Source: an uncultured Oscillospiraceae bacterium
GTDB taxonomy: Bacteria > Bacillota > Clostridia > Oscillospirales > Acutalibacteraceae
Assembly: GCA_900547105.1 (NCBI GenBank)
Contig: URFL01000002.1
Location: forward strand, 145,451 to 209,450
DNA: 64,000 nt
Reading direction: 5' to 3'
This document shows, one piece after another, positions 8,254 to 16,261 of this stretch. Under the pieces are notes generated by a model. That model made no database searches, was not told where the DNA came from, and worked only from the letters and a program-made list of their open reading frames with translations. Position 1 is the stretch's first letter. Each line of letters starts with the position of its first letter. A program made the position numbers and the translations under genes.

Positions 8254-8826
8254 TTATATACCAAACATCGCCATACCCAGTCCCGCCGACAGCAGGATCA
8301 TCGCGATCGGCGAAGGGCTTTTGTGCCGCAGGCGGCGGTATCCCGCCCCCACAGCGATCAGCAAAACAAACAGCAAAATGCTTTTGCCGTCCGGCGAAAA
8401 GCCGCCGGACAGCGTGGTGATATGAAACAAGGTGTTCAGCGCCATGGTCAGCGCGGTCGCCAGAATCATCGCCACCACACAAGGGCGCACCCCCGACAAA
8501 AAGGCGTTGACCCCGGCATATTTCATCGCACTTTTCAGCACCGCGGAAATCACCAGTATAATCACAAACGAGGGCAGCACCACCCCCAGCGTCGCCACCG
8601 CCGCACCGAGCAACCCGCCTTGCGACGAGCCGACAAAGGTCGCCATATTCACCGCCAGCGGACCGGGAGTGGATTCGGACACCGCAATAAAATTGAGAAA
8701 CTCGCTGTCGCTCAACCACCCGTTGGCCAGCACAGTTTCGCGGATCAGCGCGATCATACCGTAACCGCCGCCAAACGACACGGTACCGATCATCAAAAAG
8801 GTCAAAAACAACTCGAGATACATCAT
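8254..8826 (-). CDS. Chromate transporter family protein, second half-size subunit
   Basis: This 190-aa membrane protein of the CHR family has one six-helix half domain; two such proteins form the transporter. It starts MMYLELFLTFLMIGTVSFGG and contains the family motifs FGGGYGMIALI and ESTPGPLAVNMATFVG, with a helical second half ending in GLGMAMFGI. The ATG at 8826 was chosen because it overlaps the stop of the upstream subunit by 4 bases (ATGA). An open frame extending further upstream only shadows that gene. The natural substrate in anaerobes is uncertain; chromate export is known only for some members, so another oxyanion is possible. Confidence 0.9.
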   Translation of the reverse strand: MMYLELFLTFLMIGTVSFGGGYGMIALIRETVLANGWLSDSEFLNFIAVSESTPGPLAVNMATFVGSSQGGLLGAAVATLGVVLPSFVIILVISAVLKSAMKYAGVNAFLSGVRPCVVAMILATALTMALNTLFHITTLSGGFSPDGKSILLFVLLIAVGAGYRRLRHKSPSPIAMILLSAGLGMAMFGI

Positions 8827-9392
8827 TTTGACCCCTCCCCGCGCATCCGGTTCACGGCGTACACCAACAGTCCCAGCGCGCCGCAAATCAGGATATAATA
8901 CACCGCCGAAAAGGATACCGCCAGCAGAGAAAACGCCACCATGGCGACGCTGACCGCGACCACAATGCCGATGTTCAGCGCGGTTTTCGGCAATCCTTTC
9001 AGCATATGCCCCCCGGCGGACAAGATCAGATACACGACCCCCACCTGCACACCCTTGAAGGCGCACGCCACCAGCGTCAAACTCAAAAACCGATCCAAAA
9101 ACAGCGAGATCACATACATGATCACAAACGCCGGAAGCGTGACCGCCAGTGTGGCTGCCGCAGCACCGGCGACCCCCGCCACCTTGTAGCCGAGATAGGT
9201 CGCGCCATTGATGGCGGTGGGACCGGGGGTGGATTCGGCGATCGCCACCATATCCAAAAATTCCTCACGGTTCAGCCAGTGGTGTTTATCGATACATTCG
9301 TTTTCCAGCAATGCGATCATCGCGTAGCCGCCGCCAAAGGTGAACGCCCCGATTTTGAGAAAGGTCAAAAACAATGTTGCCAGCTTTTTCAT
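8823..9392 (-). CDS. Chromate transporter family protein, first half-size subunit
   Basis: This 189-aa partner of the gene downstream starts MKKLATLFLTFLKIGAFTFG and carries the same CHR motifs (FGGGYAMIALL and ESTPGPTAINGATYLG). About five or six membrane helices follow. The two proteins are clear paralogues arranged head to tail, the usual short-chain CHR arrangement, and would work as a heterodimer. GGAGAGC lies ahead of the ATG. Substrate uncertainty is as for its partner. Confidence 0.9.
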   Translation of the reverse strand: MKKLATLFLTFLKIGAFTFGGGYAMIALLENECIDKHHWLNREEFLDMVAIAESTPGPTAINGATYLGYKVAGVAGAAAATLAVTLPAFVIMYVISLFLDRFLSLTLVACAFKGVQVGVVYLILSAGGHMLKGLPKTALNIGIVVAVSVAMVAFSLLAVSFSAVYYILICGALGLLVYAVNRMRGEGSK

Positions 9393-9435
9393 TCCGCTCT
9401 CCCCGCTTATCCACGATGCCGCGCTCTGATGCGAA

Positions 9436-10797
9436 TCAGCCGCCCAGCGCTTCGTACGCGTCGCGGATGGTGCGCACGCCGATCAACTCCACATCGGTGC
9501 GCCGACCAAGCGCTTTCAGGTTGTGGTACGGCACAATCACACGGGTGAAGCCCAGCCGCGCGGCTTCCGCCACCCGCGCTTCGGCGTGGGACACCGACCG
9601 GATCTCGCCCGCCAATCCCACTTCGCCAAAGGCAGCGATCCCCTCGCCCACCACGGTATCCTTTAAGCTGGACACCAGCGACAGCGCCACCGGCAGGTCG
9701 GCTGCCGGCTCGTCCAGCCGCAAACCGCCCACCACATTGATATAGGCATCCAAATTGGAGAAAAAGTAGCCCGCGCGTTTTTCCAGCACCGCCAGCAGCA
9801 GCGACAACCGGTTATAGTCAAAACCGGTGGACATCCGCCGCGGATTGCCGAATCCGGTGGGCGATACCAGCCCCTGCACCTCCGCCAGCATCGGGCGCGA
9901 GCCCTCCATCATGCAGGCGACGCAGGTGCCGCTGACATTGGTGGGACGACCGGACAGCAGCATCATCGAAGGGTTGTCCACCTCGACCAAGCCCTTGTCC
10001 CGCATTTCAAACACGCCGATCTCGTTGGTTGCGCCATAGCGGTTTTTCACGCACCGCAGCATCCGATAGCTGGTGTGGCGGTCGCCTTCAAAATACAGCA
10101 CACAGTCCACAATATGCTCCATCACCTTGGGGCCCGCGATGTTGCCGTCTTTGTTGACATGACCCACGATGAACACCGGCGTGTCCACGCTTTTTGCCGC
10201 CCGCATAATCGCGCCGGTACATTCGCGCACCTGTGTGACGCTGCCGGGCGACGAGGATACCTCCGCCAAGCTCATGGTCTGGATGGAGTCCACGATCAGG
10301 ATGTCCGGCTTTTGGGCGTACATCGCCTCCAAAATGGATTGCACATCGGTTTCGCACAACACAAACAGGTTGTCGCTCGCAACCCCCAGCCGGTCGGCGC
10401 GCAGCTTGATCTGGCGCTCGGACTCCTCGCCGGACACATACAAAATGGTCAGCGACTGTCCCAGATGCGCGCAAATTTGCAGCAGCAGGGTGGATTTGCC
10501 GATGCCGGGATCGCCACCGATCAGCATCAGCCCGCCTTTGACAATGCCGCCGCCCAGCACACGATCCAGCTCTTTCATGCCGGTGCGGTAACGCTGCTCC
10601 CCTTCCGGATTCAGTTCGGTGATCCGCTGCGGCATACGGCGCATCGTGCTGCCACCCGGTGCCGCTGTCCGCGCCGGGGCTTTGATCTCTTCATTCATGG
10701 TGTTCCATTCGCCGCAGGAGGGGCACCGTCCGCTCCATTTGGGCGATTCGTATCCACATTCGGAACACACGAACACCGCTTTGTTTTTGCCTGCCAT
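9436..10797 (-). CDS. radA: DNA repair protein RadA (Sms)
   Basis: This is the RecA-like DNA-binding ATPase that drives branch migration during recombination repair (453 aa). A four-cysteine zinc finger is seen at C11, C14, C25 and C28 (CSECG and CPSCGEW). Walker A is GGDPGIGKST near residues 94-103 and Walker B is ILIVDSIQTM. The RadA-specific motif reads KNRYG near residue 255, against the usual KNRFG. The C-terminal ~150 residues form the Lon-protease-like domain (GGLRLDEPAADLPVALSL) without a protease dyad, as is normal. It lies between the amidase and chromate transporter genes. Length is typical. Confidence 0.97.
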   Translation of the reverse strand: MAGKNKAVFVCSECGYESPKWSGRCPSCGEWNTMNEEIKAPARTAAPGGSTMRRMPQRITELNPEGEQRYRTGMKELDRVLGGGIVKGGLMLIGGDPGIGKSTLLLQICAHLGQSLTILYVSGEESERQIKLRADRLGVASDNLFVLCETDVQSILEAMYAQKPDILIVDSIQTMSLAEVSSSPGSVTQVRECTGAIMRAAKSVDTPVFIVGHVNKDGNIAGPKVMEHIVDCVLYFEGDRHTSYRMLRCVKNRYGATNEIGVFEMRDKGLVEVDNPSMMLLSGRPTNVSGTCVACMMEGSRPMLAEVQGLVSPTGFGNPRRMSTGFDYNRLSLLLAVLEKRAGYFFSNLDAYINVVGGLRLDEPAADLPVALSLVSSLKDTVVGEGIAAFGEVGLAGEIRSVSHAEARVAEAARLGFTRVIVPYHNLKALGRRTDVELIGVRTIRDAYEALGG

Positions 10798-10833
10798 ATT
10801 GGTCTCCTTTATCGCGGGGATCCCGCGCGGTTT

Positions 10834-11535
10834 TTACGGCGCGTATCGCAACACGCCGCCCGCAATGGCGAACGCCATTTGCTGCTGATACGCCGCGTCT
10901 TTCAACTTTTCCCGCTCGGTCGGGTTGGATAAAAAGCCACATTCCACCAGCACCGCCGGCGGGGTGGCGTGATGCAGCAGATAAATGCTGCTGCCGCCTT
11001 TTTTCAGCTGCCGGTTGTTGTCCGGCTGCAGCAGCGTCAGCACACTTTCACGGATGCAGTCCGCCAGCCCCTCGCTTTCCGGGTTGTTGGGCGAATAAAA
11101 CACCTGCGTACCGCTGTACTGCGTTTGCGGAAACTGGTTTTGGTGAATGCTGACCGTGAGGCGGGCGGATTGCGCCAGCGCCAACCGGTTGTGGATATCG
11201 CTGACTTTTTTCTCTTTAATGGTGGCGGCGCCCGCATCGTGAATGGACACATCGGTGTCGCGGGTGGTGCGCACCGTGCAGCCGAACACCCGCAGCATAT
11301 CCGCCAGCGGCAGCGAGATCGCCAGATTGACGGTTTTCTCCTGTGTTCCGTCGGCGGCGACCGCCCCGCCGTCCATGCCGCCGTGACCGGGGTCGATCAG
11401 CAGATACGGCGACGCCCCCGTCATGGCCTGATCGGTGCGGCGCACCTGCCATATCGCCGAAACAAACCCCAGCAGCGTGATCCCGACCAGCAGCACCGCC
11501 GCCCGCCGGCGCAACATCGTTGGTAAGCTGTTCAA
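10834..11535 (-). CDS. cwlD: N-acetylmuramoyl-L-alanine amidase, CwlD type
   Basis: This is a zinc amidase of the Amidase_3 family. It resembles CwlD, which removes peptide from cortex peptidoglycan so that muramic-delta-lactam can form in spores. An N-terminal membrane anchor (RRRAAVLLVGITLLGFVSAI) precedes the catalytic domain. The expected ligands and catalytic residues can be seen: His in LIDPGHGGMDGG, Glu in QEKTVNLAI, His in VSIHQNQF and Glu in VLVECGFLSN. I prefer the TTG start at 11535 (233 aa), which has GAGGTGG 5 bases ahead. The alternative ATG at 11517 has no ribosome binding site. The site lies partly inside a hairpin (11544-11568). Neighbouring dpaAB supports a sporulation role. 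Confidence 0.87.
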   Translation of the reverse strand: MNSLPTMLRRRAAVLLVGITLLGFVSAIWQVRRTDQAMTGASPYLLIDPGHGGMDGGAVAADGTQEKTVNLAISLPLADMLRVFGCTVRTTRDTDVSIHDAGAATIKEKKVSDIHNRLALAQSARLTVSIHQNQFPQTQYSGTQVFYSPNNPESEGLADCIRESVLTLLQPDNNRQLKKGGSSIYLLHHATPPAVLVECGFLSNPTEREKLKDAAYQQQMAFAIAGGVLRYAP

Positions 11536-11543
11536 CAAAACCA

Positions 11544-11568
11544 CCTCACGCCATATGTATGCGTGAGG
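11544..11568 (-). promoter_or_regulatory. Hairpin overlapping the cwlD ribosome binding site
   Basis: A perfect 8-bp inverted repeat (CCTCACGC/GCGTGAGG) encloses a 9-base loop. On the minus-strand mRNA the 3' arm overlaps the GAGG of the cwlD site. It could control translation or be a weak terminator for the upstream gene; the T-rich tail is poor. Confidence 0.45.
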
Positions 11569-11587
11569 CGGTGTGGTTATCCCCGCT

Positions 11588-12349
11588 TTATCGACGCGGA
11601 GAGGTCTTCTTTTTGCGGGGTTTGTTTTTATAAAACAGCTTGTCGCTGACCGAAAACTGGTGCAGCCCCAGCGTGTACGCAACATGGCACACCAGCGGCA
11701 AGAACACCACCGGCAGCAGCAGTGCCAGCATACTGCCGACCGACAGGCCGGTCGCGCTTTGCAGCCCGCGCCCCATGGTGCGGTAGCAAAACGGCAAAAA
11801 GCTGCTGTTGAACAAGGTATACAGCGCATGGGTGTGCTCAAACAACGGCACCCCCAGCTTGCCCAGCCACAGCGACAGATACACCAATATCGCAGGGATA
11901 TCCGCGATCAATCCCACCTTTAAGCCGCGCTGCGTATCCTCTTTGAGATGCCCGAAATTGATCTCGTTGCGGTCGTGGTCGCCCTGCGCCCACAGCTTGC
12001 GATACGGAAACGCCGCCAGAATGATCAGATTGCACACCTGGGTCACGATATCCAGCGCCAGCTCCACCCCGGCGGGCACCGGCGAGTATTTGTCGGTGGA
12101 GGTCTGGTTCTCCTCCAGCTTCAGCTCGTCGGGAAAATCCTTATCCTCGTACAGATAGGTTTTGACCTCGTGAGCCACGCCGCTGCTGTCATATTCCCAC
12201 ACGGTCACACCGATTTTTTCGGTGCTGAAGGTGGCGAATATAGTGGACAGCGACAAATACAAAATCACGCCGATCAACGCCGCCACAATGGTGCGTCCAA
12301 ACACCCCCAGCGCCAGCCGGGCGTTGCTTTTCGCGGTGATGGTTTCCAT
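11588..12349 (-). CDS. Integral membrane protein of unknown function
   Basis: I do not recognise this 253-aa protein. It has about five hydrophobic segments: near residues 17-40 (FGRTIVAALIGVILYLSLST), 95-113 (DIVTQVCNLIILAAF), 147-166, 170-190, and 206-230 (MLALLLPVVFLPLVCHVAYT). A soluble, acidic loop at about residues 45-90 follows the first helix and is probably extracytoplasmic. The C-terminus is strongly basic (KNKPRKKKTSPRR). It lies between rpiB and cwlD in the same direction with short gaps, so it may be co-transcribed with them. A sporulation or envelope role is only a guess from context. Confidence 0.75.
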   Translation of the reverse strand: METITAKSNARLALGVFGRTIVAALIGVILYLSLSTIFATFSTEKIGVTVWEYDSSGVAHEVKTYLYEDKDFPDELKLEENQTSTDKYSPVPAGVELALDIVTQVCNLIILAAFPYRKLWAQGDHDRNEINFGHLKEDTQRGLKVGLIADIPAILVYLSLWLGKLGVPLFEHTHALYTLFNSSFLPFCYRTMGRGLQSATGLSVGSMLALLLPVVFLPLVCHVAYTLGLHQFSVSDKLFYKNKPRKKKTSPRR

Positions 12350-12362
12350 AGCGTTCTCCTTT

Positions 12363-12812
12363 TTATTCCAGCTCTTCGCCGTTTTCCAGCGCGGTGATCA
12401 AATCCACCCGGCGTTGATGGCGGCCGCCCTCAAATGCGGTGGTGAGCCATGTGCGCACGATCATACGCGCCAGCTCCGGTCCGATCACCCGCGCGCCGAC
12501 CGCCAGCATATTGGTGTCGTTGTGGCGGCGGGACAGCTCCGCCGAATACGGCTCGCTGCACACCACGCAGCGGATGCCCTTGACCTTATTGGCAGCCAGC
12601 GACATCCCCACGCCGGTGCCGCAAATCAAAATACCGCGGTCGCACTCCCCGCTGGTCACCGCTTTGGCAGCCCGCGCCGCCATCACCGGATAATCACAGC
12701 TTTTCTCGTCATAGGTGCCATAGTCGTGATAGGCCAGCCCCATCTCATCCAACAGCCCCAGCAGATCCCGCTTCATTTCCAAAGCGGCATGGTCACACGC
12801 GATCGCGATCAT
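12363..12812 (-). CDS. rpiB: Ribose 5-phosphate isomerase B
   Basis: This enzyme interconverts ribose 5-phosphate and ribulose 5-phosphate in the pentose phosphate pathway (149 aa, cytoplasmic). The RpiB/LacAB fold is recognised from MIAIACDHAALEMKRDLLG, the catalytic cysteine segment LICGTGVGMSLAANK, and HNDTNMLAVGARVIG, which carries the phosphate-binding and catalytic His region. The length is typical of bacterial RpiB. It precedes the membrane protein gene by 13 bases. It would also serve the xylose branch if xylulose 5-phosphate is made by the xylB gene in this window. Confidence 0.95.
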   Translation of the reverse strand: MIAIACDHAALEMKRDLLGLLDEMGLAYHDYGTYDEKSCDYPVMAARAAKAVTSGECDRGILICGTGVGMSLAANKVKGIRCVVCSEPYSAELSRRHNDTNMLAVGARVIGPELARMIVRTWLTTAFEGGRHQRRVDLITALENGEELE

Positions 12813-12897
12813 GAAAAAACACTCCTTTGATTTGTTACCTTTGTTTTTCTATTCTAACACACTTTCCGCGCGGGTGCAACGCCTTTCCCCAAAAGCG

Positions 12898-13473
12898 CTA
12901 ACTGCAAAACAGCGGTTGGATCTGCTCGCCCCGCAGCGCTGCGTCCACCGTGTCACCGATACGGGCAAAATCCGCCACCAGCGAATTCGGCTTGGCAACC
13001 GGATCGTCCTGCCGCAGCGGCACAAAAAAGATGTGTTTGGTGTTTTTGAGCAACGATACATTCCGCATGGAGCCGCCCAGCGCGTCGTTGGTAGACACCG
13101 CCAGCACCACCGGACGGCTGCGCCGCAAATGCGATTTGACCGCCAGCGACACCGGCGTGTCGCTGATGCCGCACGCCAGCCGCCCCAGCGTGCTGCCGGT
13201 ACAGGGTGCCACCACCAGCACATCAAACATCTTTTTGGGGCCGATCGGTTCCACATCGGTCAGCGTCAGCAGCGGTTCGTGCCCGGTCAGCGCCACCAGC
13301 CGCTGCCGAAAATCCTCCGCTTTGCCAAAGCGGGTGTCCAGCCCCGCTGCGTTAAAGGATAAGATCGGGGTGATCTCCATCCCGCGCTGCTGCAGCGCGG
13401 GGATCTGCCCGAGCAGCCGGTCAAAGGTACAAAAGGAGCCGGTTATCGCCAGCCCCACCGACAGTGGATTCAT
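12898..13473 (-). CDS. dpaB: Dipicolinate synthase subunit B
   Basis: This flavoprotein-like subunit (191 aa) works with DpaA to make dipicolinic acid, the calcium chelator of the spore core, from a lysine-pathway intermediate. It starts MNPLSVGLAITGSFCTFDRL and contains VLVVAPCTGSTLGRLACGIS and VLAVSTNDALGGSMRNVSLL, which are characteristic of the DpaB/SpoVFB family. It overlaps the end of dpaA by 4 bases (ATGA), so the two are translationally coupled. Length is normal. Confidence 0.94.
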   Translation of the reverse strand: MNPLSVGLAITGSFCTFDRLLGQIPALQQRGMEITPILSFNAAGLDTRFGKAEDFRQRLVALTGHEPLLTLTDVEPIGPKKMFDVLVVAPCTGSTLGRLACGISDTPVSLAVKSHLRRSRPVVLAVSTNDALGGSMRNVSLLKNTKHIFFVPLRQDDPVAKPNSLVADFARIGDTVDAALRGEQIQPLFCS

Positions 13474-14339
13474 GACTCTCGCTCCTTTACCATATTCAAG
13501 ATGGTGTTTTTGATGATAAGGCCGGCGCTTTTGGGAGCGACCCGCCCGGGCAGCGACAGCGCCCAGATGGTTTTGATCTGGGTATCCGCCGCCGCGGAAA
13601 AATCCACCCCGCCCGGGCGGGATGCCAGATCGATCAGCAGCGTATCCCGCGGCATCGGCTCCAGCACCTCGCGGGTGAACAGCAGCGCCGGCACGGTGTT
13701 GAAGATCACATCAAAATCGCCCGCCTGTGTCAGCTGGCGCACATCGGTGGTGTCACACCCGGCGGCTTGCGCCCACGCCGCGTCGGCGCATTTGCGCACC
13801 GCCACCGTCACCTGTGCGCCGATCGCCACCAGCAGCTGCGCCAGCGTGCGCGCCACCCTACCGTAACCGGTCACCAAGCAGTGCGCCCCATGCAGGGTAA
13901 TGGGCAGCTCCTCCATCGCGAGCTGCACCGCGCCCTCGGCGGTGGGAATGGCGTTTTGCACCGCCAGCTCCTCGCGCGCGAAATAGTCGTCGATGGTCAG
14001 CCCCCGTGCCTCCACTTCGCGGCGCACACTGTCCGCTATGTTGCCGCCCACCAGATATTGGTCAGGACGGATCGCGGACAACACCTGTTCCAGCGTCATC
14101 CGCATCCGCGAAAACGGGGCGTTGAGCGCGCCTCCCTCCGCCGTTACCGGCAGCGGTAAAATCACACAATCCGCCAGCGAGATCGCCTGCATCGGATTGG
14201 TACAACCGGTCACACAGGGAGGCAGATCCGCGCCGTCCAGCCCGGTGGTGATGACCTTGTAGCCATCCGCCGCCAGCTCGCCGGCGAGATAAGCGGCGCG
14301 CAGGTCGCCGCCTATCACCGCAAAGGTTTCCACATTCAT
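13470..14339 (-). CDS. dpaA: Dipicolinate synthase subunit A
   Basis: This NAD(P)-dependent subunit (289 aa) is the partner of DpaB in dipicolinic acid synthesis in the mother cell. An N-terminal region (MNVETFAVIGGDLRAAYLAG) is followed by a Rossmann domain with LVTGYGRVARTLAQLL near residue 155. The C-terminus retains DLASRPGGVDFSAAADTQIK and ALSLPGRVAPKSAG, which are family motifs. The ATG at 14339 was chosen because the family begins a few residues before the GGD motif and a GGGGGG site lies ahead of it. A GTG ten codons upstream is possible. That site lies in the arm of a terminator-like hairpin, an unusual arrangement (see findings). Confidence 0.93.
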   Translation of the reverse strand: MNVETFAVIGGDLRAAYLAGELAADGYKVITTGLDGADLPPCVTGCTNPMQAISLADCVILPLPVTAEGGALNAPFSRMRMTLEQVLSAIRPDQYLVGGNIADSVRREVEARGLTIDDYFAREELAVQNAIPTAEGAVQLAMEELPITLHGAHCLVTGYGRVARTLAQLLVAIGAQVTVAVRKCADAAWAQAAGCDTTDVRQLTQAGDFDVIFNTVPALLFTREVLEPMPRDTLLIDLASRPGGVDFSAAADTQIKTIWALSLPGRVAPKSAGLIIKNTILNMVKERES

Positions 14340-14385
14340 AAAAAAGTCCCCCCATAGGATAAATCTCACTCTATCCTATGAGGGG
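14340..14385 (-). terminator. Terminator-like hairpin abutting the dpaA start codon
   Basis: On the minus strand, CCCC-A-TCATAGGATA-type sequence forms a 9-bp perfect stem (CATAGGATA/TATCCTATG) plus four G-C pairs with one bulge. It is followed by GAC and six T, and the dpaA ATG comes next. It looks like the intrinsic terminator of the gene ending at 14399 and at the same time holds the dpaA ribosome binding site in its 3' arm. Confidence 0.7.
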
Positions 14386-14398
14386 AGCGGCGCATCGG

Positions 14399-14980
14399 TT
14401 ACCAAAACCGCCACGATGCACCGAAATGATCCAATTTGTTGCCGATGTCCACCGCAATATGCGCCGAGGACACCATATCCACCGCCAGCAGCACACCGCC
14501 GATCGCGACCAGACGCGCCGGCCACTTGGGATGGCGGTGCAGCGCCGCCACCAGCTTTTCAAACTGCGGCTGGATGATGTAGACAAACAGCAGCGCAAAG
14601 CCACCCCACACCAGCGACACAAACAAACACACCCGCCCGTTAAAATTCAGCGGGAATTTGGTATAGTCCCACCAGCGGGCGTGGAACAGCTGCTCCATCG
14701 CCACCGAGGTGCCGTATTCCACCACCGTCGCCAGCACCGCGCCGGAAATGAAGATGGTGGGCAGCGCCACCAGCGGGCTGTCGATCTTGCGCTGGATCGG
14801 CAGCAAAAAAATAAACATCAACAGCGCCCCCACCCCGTAAATCGGGCACAAGGGGCCGTTCAAAAAGCCGCGGTTCACAAAACTCATGGTTTCCAGCGAG
14901 CAATAGGTGGTTTCAAACAGCCAGCCAAACCCGCTGTATAAAAAGAAATATAGTCCCATATCCACAAAGGAATACGGCAT
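14399..14980 (-). CDS. CmpB-family putative ABC transporter permease (PF06541)
   Basis: This 193-aa integral membrane protein belongs to the family annotated as putative ABC transporter type IV / CmpB; no transport activity has been firmly shown for it. Recognition comes from the early segment FLYSGFGWLFETTYCSLE followed by FVNRGFLNGPLCPIYGVGAL, which is the family signature. Four to five membrane helices follow, and WWDYTKFPLNFNGRVCLFVS lies in the second half. It is 10 bases after pgeF and is followed by a strong hairpin. Length is typical. Confidence 0.85.
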   Translation of the reverse strand: MPYSFVDMGLYFFLYSGFGWLFETTYCSLETMSFVNRGFLNGPLCPIYGVGALLMFIFLLPIQRKIDSPLVALPTIFISGAVLATVVEYGTSVAMEQLFHARWWDYTKFPLNFNGRVCLFVSLVWGGFALLFVYIIQPQFEKLVAALHRHPKWPARLVAIGGVLLAVDMVSSAHIAVDIGNKLDHFGASWRFW

Positions 14981-14990
14981 GGGGTCTCCC

Positions 14991-15836
14991 TCATTTCCCT
15001 TCCGGCTGGATGGCGATAAAGCCCGCCAAGCTGCCTCTTTCTTGTCCTGTCACCCGATGTGACCAAAACACATCCGGATGGCATTTGGTGCACAGATCGG
15101 TCACCGTGATATGCTGCGGCAACACACCCGCGCCCTGTAAAATGCGGCGGTTTACTTCCCACAGGTCAATATCGAACTTATCGCCCGGTTTCACCCGCAC
15201 GCACTTTTCGTCAAACTCCGCCATGGTGCGGAACTCGTCGTACACCGGGGTGTCCACCTCAAAGCAGCAGGGGCCGATCGAAGGTCCCACCGCCGCCAGA
15301 ATGTCCTCACGCCGGCAGCCGTAGTCGCGGCACATCCGTTCCACCGTGACTGCGCCGATACGCGCCACCGTGCCGCGCCAGCCGGAATGAGAGGTGCCCA
15401 CCACCCGCCGCACCGGATCCACAAAAAACAGCGGCACACAGTCGGCGTATTGGGTGCACAGCACCACCCCCGGCTCATCGGTCAGCAAGCCGTCGATGTC
15501 GGTATAACCCCGCTCGCGGGTGACGCCGCGACCGCAGTCCGCTGCCGTCGCGTTGTAGATGTTGGTGTGGTGCGCCTGCGCCGATACCACCACCTGCTCC
15601 GCCGATACCCCGATGGCTTCGCAAAAACGGCGGAAATTTTCCTGCACCGCCGCGTCATCATCCCCCCGCGTGAAGCTGAGGTTCATGCTTTCGTACACGC
15701 CGCGGCTGACCCCACCCAGCCGGGTGGAAAAGCCGTGCCGCACAAACGGCACCCGGTCAAATGCTGGAAATGTATAATACAGCAGCGCATCTTTTTGATG
15801 CGCCTGCAAATGGGTCGTGGTAGGATATACCATCAT
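14991..15836 (-). CDS. pgeF: Peptidoglycan editing factor PgeF (YlmD/laccase-domain)
   Basis: This 281-aa cytoplasmic protein is a purine nucleoside/peptidoglycan editing factor of the multicopper-oxidase-like (laccase-domain) family. Family motifs visible are FVRHGFSTRLGGVSRGVYES with NLSFTRGDD, CTQYADCVPLFFVDP near the middle, GTSHSGWRGTVARIGAVTVE with the conserved His, and AVGPSIGPCCFEVD. The last part contains DLCTKCHPDVFWSHR. The ATG at 15836 has GGGAGG 6 bases ahead. A role in repairing misincorporated serine in muropeptide precursors is known for the E. coli relative; purine nucleoside cleavage has been reported for others. Confidence 0.93.
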   Translation of the reverse strand: MMVYPTTTHLQAHQKDALLYYTFPAFDRVPFVRHGFSTRLGGVSRGVYESMNLSFTRGDDDAAVQENFRRFCEAIGVSAEQVVVSAQAHHTNIYNATAADCGRGVTRERGYTDIDGLLTDEPGVVLCTQYADCVPLFFVDPVRRVVGTSHSGWRGTVARIGAVTVERMCRDYGCRREDILAAVGPSIGPCCFEVDTPVYDEFRTMAEFDEKCVRVKPGDKFDIDLWEVNRRILQGAGVLPQHITVTDLCTKCHPDVFWSHRVTGQERGSLAGFIAIQPEGK

Positions 15837-15919
15837 CCAAAGCCTCCCGTTACTTGCGTTCTGCCAACAACAGTATACCCCAACGCCGTCGATTTTTCAA
15901 CCACAATCGCGCCGCGCGG

Positions 15920-16195
15920 TCACACGCCCAAAATCGTTTTTTCCAACAGCAGCGCGATCACGCCGGGAATCCCCAGCCCCACGCAGCAGGCGCCGGTGAA
16001 CACATTCAGCGCCAGCGATACTCCGGTGAACGCCCCCGCGACATTGACCGCCGCCAGCGCGCACAAGCCCTGTACCCCCGATCCGACCAGCGTGCGCACC
16101 GGTCGCTTGGTGCAGATCGCCGCCACCGCGACGGCGACCGCCGCGATCGCCCCGAGTATCGCCCAAACCACTTGCCAGCCAACGCTCATCTCCAC
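15920..16195 (-). CDS. BofA-like pro-sigma-K processing inhibitor family protein
   Basis: This small protein (about 91 aa) has two hydrophobic halves. The first membrane helix is VVWAILGAIAAVAVAVAAI. The second half carries the family signature: GVQGLCALAAVNVAGAFTGV followed by LNVFTGACCVGLGIPGVIAL. This matches the BofA family, whose B. subtilis member anchors and inhibits the SpoIVFB protease during sporulation. I place the start at a GTG at 16195 because AAGGGGGG is 7 bases ahead. An open frame reaching 16261 includes unlikely sequence. It lies between pgeF and the dockerin gene. Confidence 0.8.
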   Translation of the reverse strand: MEMSVGWQVVWAILGAIAAVAVAVAAICTKRPVRTLVGSGVQGLCALAAVNVAGAFTGVSLALNVFTGACCVGLGIPGVIALLLEKTILGV

Positions 16196-16261
16196 TGCGC
16201 CGCCCCCCTTTTTCGTGTATACTCCACTATATGGGACAACGCCGCGGGATATGCGCGTCAA

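Noticed and set aside
10834..11841. A 335-codon form of the CwlD-like protein
   Set aside because: The first ~100 codons overlap the upstream membrane protein gene in another frame and are Arg/Cys/Trp-rich. The real protein begins at the TTG (11535) or ATG (11517) next to the membrane anchor.
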